A stretch of 10,411 bases of DNA from Planctomycetota bacterium (GTDB taxonomy: Bacteria > Planctomycetota > UBA11346), in assembly GCA_024641365.1 (NCBI GenBank), contig JAHEDF010000099.1, positions 1 to 10,411 on the forward strand. The letters are read 5' to 3'. Of the stretch, positions 6,220 through 10,411 are shown in pieces. Position numbers and translations under genes: made by a program. The first letter of the stretch is position 1. Each line of letters opens with the position of its first letter. The notes beneath the pieces were generated by a model. It had not been told where the DNA came from. It was given only the letters and a program-made list of their open reading frames with translations, and ran no database searches.

Positions 6220-7326
6220 CTTGGCTTCTTTCAGCAAGAACTCGGTATCCATAAAGGGTTCATAGCTAATGTCCTGCCAGCGCACCATACCGTTCGCATC
6301 AACTAAAAATGTTCCATGTAAGGGAATTTTTTCAAAATCATCATACGCGCGGTATTTTTTGAAAATACTTAAGCTTGGGTCTGCCACGAGCGGAAAAGGA
6401 AAGCCATAGGTCGCCTTCGCCGGTTCCAATGCTTTATTGAGATCAGCGAGCGTGTCTGTTGAAATACCAATTAATTCGATCCCTGATTCTTTATATTTAT
6501 CTGCCATCGGTGCAAACGCGGCTAATTGCGCAGTGCAATGGATGCAGCCATAGCCTAAATAAAATATAACAATAACTGGCCGTCCTTTGTATTTTTCTAA
6601 ACTATGCGGCTTGCCATTCGCATCAGATAAGGTCCACGGTAATGCTGGTGATGGTTGCCAGCGAAATGGTCCTAATTCGGACAACGGCGGACGTACACCA
6701 ACATCAGTTGGCTGTTCGTACGATTTACGCCAATCAGCAGGCAGATTAAGCGAAGCTGCCAACTCTGCCAAACGTGCAAATGGCGGCGCCCGTAAATCAA
6801 GGTGAGCACTTAATTCACGTAATTCGTTAAATGTCTTTTCAGCGGCTTCTTTATTTTTGCGCTGGTGCTGAATATAAGCAAGCACCGCCAATGGTTGGGT
6901 ACATTTTAATTCCTTTTTATCGTCAACTAATTCTTGCGCGATTTTCTCTGCTTCGGCTTCATTGCCCAACTGTAAATTATAGAGCGCTAAACGCCAACGT
7001 TCTGTACTCTTCGCTAACTTGAGATATTTTTCGGCGGCTTCTTTATCATTGTTTTTAATTGCAATTATAGCGCGTAACTCTGCCAGGCTTGGTGTAATTT
7101 CATTAATTTGTTTATCAAATGCGCGCCGTGCGGTTTCACGTGCTACTTCTGCCGGGGATTTTTTCTTCTTTGATGATTCTTTTTTGCCGGCGTTCTTTTT
7201 ATCCGCTGCAGCGACGTTCTCTTTTTCGTCTTTGTTGTCATCGGCTTTGTCCTTAGCGTTGTCATCGGCTTCTTTTTTCTCGTCGCTATCCTCTGCTGCC
7301 TCATCTTTTTCGTTACTTTTTTGCCA
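6178..7326 (-). CDS. C-terminal part of the TPR lipoprotein: TPR-like helices plus peroxiredoxin-like domain (separated by frame change)
   Basis: This frame is open from 7326 to the TAG at 6178. It encodes the rest of an acidic/lysine-rich linker, TPR-like helices (NNDKEAAEKYLKLAK, LQLGNEAEAEKIAQEL, RKNKEAAEKTFNELREL) and an AhpC/TSA redoxin domain of about 170 residues. The first plausible start is a TTG at 6969, inside a TPR helix and without a ribosome binding site, so it is not an independent gene; it continues the frame of 7143-8783. In a joined 868-residue protein the active site VIVIFYLGYGCIHCTAQL has cysteines at 747 and 750. Cys750 aligns with the peroxidatic cysteine, and Cys747 replaces the usual Thr/Ser three residues before it, giving a CxxC. 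GTFLVDANGMVRW is the typical late strand of the fold. The probable role is thiol-based peroxide or disulfide chemistry in the envelope. Confidence 0.85.
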   Translation of the reverse strand, partial: WQKSNEKDEAAEDSDEKKEADDNAKDKADDNKDEKENVAAADKKNAGKKESSKKKKSPAEVARETARRAFDKQINEITPSLAELRAIIAIKNNDKEAAEKYLKLAKSTERWRLALYNLQLGNEAEAEKIAQELVDDKKELKCTQPLAVLAYIQHQRKNKEAAEKTFNELRELSAHLDLRAPPFARLAELAASLNLPADWRKSYEQPTDVGVRPPLSELGPFRWQPSPALPWTLSDANGKPHSLEKYKGRPVIVIFYLGYGCIHCTAQLAAFAPMADKYKESGIELIGISTDTLADLNKALEPAKATYGFPFPLVADPSLSIFKKYRAYDDFEKIPLHGTFLVDANGMVRWQDISYEPFMDTEFLLKEAKRLLALKNKLPDDA

Positions 7327-8783
7327 TCATCTTTATCAGCGCCTGCTTTTTTGTTGAGTTCTTTTTCAGCAGCCTCGTCACCCGCTTTATCTTGTTTTTG
7401 TTTCAGCGTGGTTAAGCGATTGTCTAAATCTGTTATTAATTTTTCTACCTCATCAAATTTACCCAATTGACCGTATGCGACTCCGCGTGCATGCAGATAT
7501 TCATATGTTCCCAATTCATCTACTTGCGGATCGTTGGCGACAACATCTGTCCAAGCTAATAATTTGTCCCATAACTCGAAGCGGAAACACACATCGTAAG
7601 AACGTTGACGACCATAATCGCTACTTCCTTTACGAAAGTTATTATATTTAGGGTGCCGCGGCAGCGTGGTCATATTTTGCGCTAAATCTAATGCATCTGA
7701 TACGCGACCGATATTGATTAAATCACGCACCAGCCATTCATTGTTATGGGCGAAATTATGAATTTGATCAGGCATCACGCGATCGCGCATCATGTTTGCA
7801 TGATCAACGCGTGCAGATGCTTCCTGTTGCCAAGCAGCATCATCGAAGCGTTTTACTTTTGAATAAATGTGGCCTGGCATGTGCCACATATGAGCAATGC
7901 GTGGTGAACCTTGACCACAAATAGCGGCACTGGTTAAGGCCTGCTTCGCATCTTTCGTATCCCACAAATGAATGCGGAAATGGTGAGCCGGATGGGCTGG
8001 ATATTTTTCAAAAATGGTCTGCAACAATGCTTCAATTTCTTTGTAATCGTCATCGCTTAATTTAATGGTGCTGCGAAATTCCCAACGGTTGAGTGCTAAT
8101 AATGCTTTGCTTTGATATTCATCCGGATATTTCTCAACAATTGTCGTTAGCGCTTTGATATAGTTTTCGCGTTTTTCTTTATTCTTTTTACTGTCTGTTT
8201 CATTTATATATGCTGCGTACGCATTAATATGTAATTTTTCAATTTCTGATGCCGTTTCTAATCTTTCCACTGCCTGCGCAATAAATTCTTTTGCCCGTTT
8301 ATTATTGCGGGTGTTGGCTTGCGCCATGCCCCAATATAACATCGCGCAATCAGGATCTATCGACGCGGCTTGGCGGAAGGTACGCTCCGCTTCAAAATAC
8401 CAAAAACCAAATAACTGTCCCAATCCCTGATTAAAAAACTGTTGCACATCTTTATCAGGTGTGGAGATGGGAAAATGAACATCGCCAGTGCCGTCCATTA
8501 AATAGGCGGCTTGGCGCGGACCTTCATTGAACGCTTCACCGTGATACGAATGTCCTGCAACAACTTCTCCTTCAGTTTCACCGGGCGGTGTTTTTTGTCC
8601 GGTGTCCGCCACTGCGAGCTCAACGCTTTGCACACGTGGTTTTTCGGCCTGTGCAGCTGATGTATCTGTCGCCTTAGCGCTTTGCCCGTGCGCACGTTCA
8701 GTATCACCGCATCCGCTGACCAACCCGCTCGACCACAACACGGCAATAAACAACAACCAACGATACTGCTGTGGACGACCCAT
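7143..8783 (-). CDS. N-terminal part of a TPR-repeat lipoprotein, frame lost at an A-run
   Basis: The frame gives 546 residues and starts at an ATG with AGGAG eight bases upstream. Residues 1-25 are a lipoprotein signal (WLLFIAVLWSSG, lipobox LVSGC with Cys25), so the protein should be anchored outside the cytoplasm. Residues about 112-460 are TPR-like helical repeats (FWYFEAERTFRQAASIDPDCAMLYWGMA is clearest) with conserved-looking histidine clusters: HPAHHFRIHLWD (264-275), RIAHMWHMPGHIY (295-307) and IHNFAHNNEW (341-350). Up to residue 489 the sequence is coherent. The last 57 residues are an abnormal Lys/Arg/Thr string ending RRKNPRQK, which is the out-of-frame reading of a linker. Adding one A to the run at 7317-7322 joins it to the redoxin part with no stop, giving 868 residues. 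The whole resembles planctomycete TPR-redoxin proteins of unknown substrate. Confidence 0.87.
   Translation of the reverse strand: MGRPQQYRWLLFIAVLWSSGLVSGCGDTERAHGQSAKATDTSAAQAEKPRVQSVELAVADTGQKTPPGETEGEVVAGHSYHGEAFNEGPRQAAYLMDGTGDVHFPISTPDKDVQQFFNQGLGQLFGFWYFEAERTFRQAASIDPDCAMLYWGMAQANTRNNKRAKEFIAQAVERLETASEIEKLHINAYAAYINETDSKKNKEKRENYIKALTTIVEKYPDEYQSKALLALNRWEFRSTIKLSDDDYKEIEALLQTIFEKYPAHPAHHFRIHLWDTKDAKQALTSAAICGQGSPRIAHMWHMPGHIYSKVKRFDDAAWQQEASARVDHANMMRDRVMPDQIHNFAHNNEWLVRDLINIGRVSDALDLAQNMTTLPRHPKYNNFRKGSSDYGRQRSYDVCFRFELWDKLLAWTDVVANDPQVDELGTYEYLHARGVAYGQLGKFDEVEKLITDLDNRLTTLKQKQDKAGDEAAEKELNKKAGADKDDGKKVTKKMRQQRIATRKKKPMTTLRTKPMTTKTKKRTSLQRIKRTPAKKNHQRRKNPRQK
7317..7322 (-). other. 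frame-change site (A6 run) inside the TPR-redoxin gene
   Basis: On the minus strand the run reads GGC AAA AAA GTA. Downstream coding continues in the -1 frame, equivalent to one missing A, as AGT AAC GAA AAA GAT. The -1 frame has a TGA at 7327-7329, so the switch must occur between there and the point at which the original frame becomes nonsense. The run is codon-aligned and is not the canonical A AAA AAG slippery heptamer. Candidates are a homopolymer sequencing or assembly error (most likely), a real recent mutation, or transcriptional slippage. Confidence 0.8.
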
Positions 8784-8820
8784 GGACGACTCTCCTAAAA
8801 TAAAAACGGTGGCTTAGCAG

Positions 8821-8837
8821 GCGGTATTGATAACCGC
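8821..8837. promoter_or_regulatory. short inverted repeat between divergent genes (possible operator)
   Basis: GCGGT and ACCGC flank a seven-base spacer (ATTGATA), 38 bases upstream of the TPR lipoprotein ATG and in the region shared with the divergent pseudouridine synthase gene. Arms of five bases are short enough to occur by chance, and I could not place confident promoter hexamers around it. Confidence 0.15.
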
Positions 8838-8963
8838 AGTAGCGTTAAGTTAACCTGATCACCCCTATCGGCGTTGTCTGCTAGTATCCGCATAAGACTC
8901 GACTTAGTGAGAGACCTTGCCGACTTCTACTTGCTATTTTTGCCGTATTCCACGCTACCGCGC

Positions 8964-10256
8964 ATGCGCCGCCGTCATCAAGCCTCCCCATCTCGACCAC
9001 ACCGTCCCGCTAAGCCTGGGCCTGAAGGGGCACCTAAGTCCGCTGCAGGGAAGCGATCTTTTACCCCAAAACATCGGGCAAAGCGTGGTGATCATGCCGA
9101 ACAGCGCTTTGGTCGTGGTTCAAAACCAGACGACCGCAAGGAACGTGGTGATGGTTTCAAAGACAAGGATCGTAGCAAAAACAAAAAACAGAGTGAGCGC
9201 TTTGATCACAAGCGCACCAGTCGAGGTGAACAAAATTCGCGTGACGATCACCCACGCAGCGAGCATAAATCACGTTTTCATGACAACGTCGTCCAGGACT
9301 ACCGCGGGCCACGGAATCGACGCGGGAAAAAACCTGACCCAGCCACCGCCAAGGGAGCCATTTGGATTCCAGGTCCAAACGCACGACTAATTAATGTTGA
9401 AGCCGGTATGGACCTCGGACATTTTTTAGTCGCCCATACTAAAAATAAATTATCGGTGCGAGCAGCGCGCCGCCATTTAGCCAATGGCTGTTGTCGTATT
9501 GATGGGCAAGTTGAGACCTATGGTAGCCGCATATTAAAGCGTGGTGAAATAGTTGAATTTTTCTTACCCGAAGATCGTGAGCATCATTTTGATAAAAAGC
9601 GTGTCCTATTAGATGATGTCGGTGTCTTCGCCTATAATAAACCCGCCTATTTACCGGTTACGCCGACAGATGCGGTTAAAAGTTGGAGCTTATTAGATAT
9701 TCTCACACCAGAACTCGGAGAATTATTCCCTGTCCATCGTTTAGACGCCGATACCAGTGGCATTGTTTTATTCGCACGCAGCAAAGAAGTCGCCGCACGT
9801 TTGGAAAAATTATTTAAAGAGCACGCGGTCGAAAAAACGTATCATGCCATTGTGCGTGGACATCCACGTGAGAGTGGCGAATATCGCAGTTATTTAATTA
9901 AAGCCAAAAGCCAACCGGGTTTTGAAAAATGGAAAAGCGGACGCGGTCCTGATGCGCGCGAAGCCATCACCACCTGGGAAGTCGAAAAACGTTTAGGCAC
10001 CTACGCTAGTTTAGTGCGCATCGTACCAAAAACCGGACGACATCACCAAATTCGTATTCATTTTAGCGAAATGGATTTTCCGCTCTACGGCGACCGTTTG
10101 TACAGCGACCGCCGTGACGCCATTCATGTGACTCGCCATCTGTTACATGCCTCGCGCATTCGCTTGCCACATCCGGTTGGTGGTCCAGCTATCGATATCA
10201 GCTGCCGTCTGCCCAAAGACTTTAAAGAGGCGATGGAGCAACTCATCAAAGTCTAA
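8964..10256 (+). CDS. RluA/RluD-family pseudouridine synthase with long basic N-terminal extension
   Basis: The enzyme isomerises specific uridines of rRNA or tRNA to pseudouridine. Counting from the ATG at 8964 (430 residues), residues about 1-130 are a low-complexity tail rich in Arg, Lys, Asp, Ser and His (MRRRHQASPSRPHRPAKPG, then DRKERGDGFKDKDRSKNKK). Residues about 141-200 form an S4-like RNA-binding domain (LSVRAARRHLANGCCRIDG, SRILKRGEIVEF). The catalytic domain follows, with VHRLDADTSGIVLFARS carrying the catalytic Asp261, EKTYHAIVRG, KTGRHHQIRIHF and LLHASRIRLPHP. The reading frame extends upstream to a TTG at 8874, but those 30 residues look like translated leader and that TTG has no ribosome binding site; the ATG also lacks a good one, so the start is not certain. 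RluA-family members are usually 220-330 residues, so the basic tail is extra. Target site unknown. Confidence 0.9.
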   Translation: MRRRHQASPSRPHRPAKPGPEGAPKSAAGKRSFTPKHRAKRGDHAEQRFGRGSKPDDRKERGDGFKDKDRSKNKKQSERFDHKRTSRGEQNSRDDHPRSEHKSRFHDNVVQDYRGPRNRRGKKPDPATAKGAIWIPGPNARLINVEAGMDLGHFLVAHTKNKLSVRAARRHLANGCCRIDGQVETYGSRILKRGEIVEFFLPEDREHHFDKKRVLLDDVGVFAYNKPAYLPVTPTDAVKSWSLLDILTPELGELFPVHRLDADTSGIVLFARSKEVAARLEKLFKEHAVEKTYHAIVRGHPRESGEYRSYLIKAKSQPGFEKWKSGRGPDAREAITTWEVEKRLGTYASLVRIVPKTGRHHQIRIHFSEMDFPLYGDRLYSDRRDAIHVTRHLLHASRIRLPHPVGGPAIDISCRLPKDFKEAMEQLIKV

Positions 10257-10264
10257 TGCCGTCC

Positions 10265-10315
10265 GGAAGTCTGGAAGTCTGGAAGTCTGGAAGTCTGGAC
10301 TCCAAGAGGACTTCC
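10265..10315 (+). repeat. four 8-base tandem repeats (GGAAGTCT) with a complementary arm
   Basis: GGAAGTCT is repeated exactly four times (10265-10296), starting nine bases after the pseudouridine synthase stop codon. GGACTTCC at 10308-10315 can pair with any one of the units (seven Watson-Crick pairs and one G-U in plus-strand RNA), so the transcript 3' end could form several alternative hairpins. No U-run follows, so it is not a standard intrinsic terminator. Confidence 0.85.
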
Positions 10316-10364
10316 GATTCCAGGTCAAAACTATTAAGCTCAACAAAATGATAGGACTACATTT

Positions 10365-10388
10365 ACATGGAGAACCGGAGGACCGGAG
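10365..10388 (+). repeat. third copy of the ACATGGAGAACCGGAG-type repeat, cut off by the window end
   Basis: This 24-base stretch matches the arms of the inverted repeat at 5019-5123, sharing ACATGGAG and the 8-base ACCGGAG rhythm. It sits about 5.2 kb away in another intergenic region. No inverted partner is seen before the window ends at 10411; one may lie beyond. Confidence 0.75.
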
Positions 10389-10411
10389 TGGAATATCTTA
10401 ATTAGTTTTAA

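Noticed and set aside
6178..6969. Independent redoxin gene starting at the TTG at 6969
   Set aside because: The TTG lies inside a TPR-like helix, has no ribosome binding site, and the same frame stays open and coherent up to 7326, so it is the continuation of the upstream lipoprotein.
8874..8963. TTG start for the pseudouridine synthase, adding 30 residues
   Set aside because: No Shine-Dalgarno sequence, and the added hydrophobic residues do not match the basic tail that follows. They look like translated leader.
10265..10296. CRISPR-like or intrinsic terminator reading of the GGAAGTCT array
   Set aside because: Units are 8 bases with no spacers, so it is not CRISPR, and no U-run follows the hairpin.

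Overview
The window looks like a chromosomal segment from a bacterium of the Planctomycetes-Verrucomicrobia-Chlamydiae group, most likely a planctomycete or close relative. That is an inference from gene style: an ECF sigma factor coupled to a FecR-type membrane regulator that carries a PA14 domain, a secreted lysine/glutamate-rich coiled-coil protein with a 'LGYVR..G.WVS.EEYLAK' segment, and a TPR-plus-redoxin lipoprotein. No rRNA or tRNA is present to confirm it.

Layout. Positions 1-88 may hold the end of a plus-strand gene (weak). A PhzF-family gene (121-945, minus) diverges from a secreted coiled-coil protein (1164-2240, plus) that ends in a strong intrinsic terminator. The 425-base gap that follows, between convergent genes, holds a candidate free-standing structured RNA with its own promoter and terminator hairpin (about 2428-2610). 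A minus-strand pair comes next: an ECF sigma factor (4039-4689, GTG start) whose stop codon overlaps the start of a FecR/PA14 transmembrane protein (2666-4042). A 522-base gap (4690-5211) contains an inverted repeat built from 8-base GGAGAACC-like units. A XerD-type tyrosine recombinase (5212-6114, minus) follows. Upstream of it is a large minus-strand gene (6178-8783) for a lipoprotein with TPR-like repeats and a C-terminal peroxiredoxin-like domain, which is split by a one-base frame change at an A6 run (7317-7322). Diverging from it is an RluA/RluD-family pseudouridine synthase with a long basic N-terminal extension (8964-10256). The end of the window carries two more short repeat structures, one a further copy of the GGAGAACC-type element.

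How the genes work together. The sigma factor and FecR/PA14 protein form one signalling unit: translational coupling and the predicted topology (basic N-terminus inside, FecR and PA14 outside) suggest an envelope sensor that controls the sigma factor. No target gene of this sigma factor is obvious in the window. The other genes look like independent housekeeping or envelope functions. XerD may be co-transcribed with the TPR-redoxin gene (63-base gap). I see no defence system, prophage, CRISPR array or biosynthetic cluster. The least explained items are the structured RNA at about 2428-2610, the 8-base-unit repeats, and the frameshifted TPR-redoxin gene.
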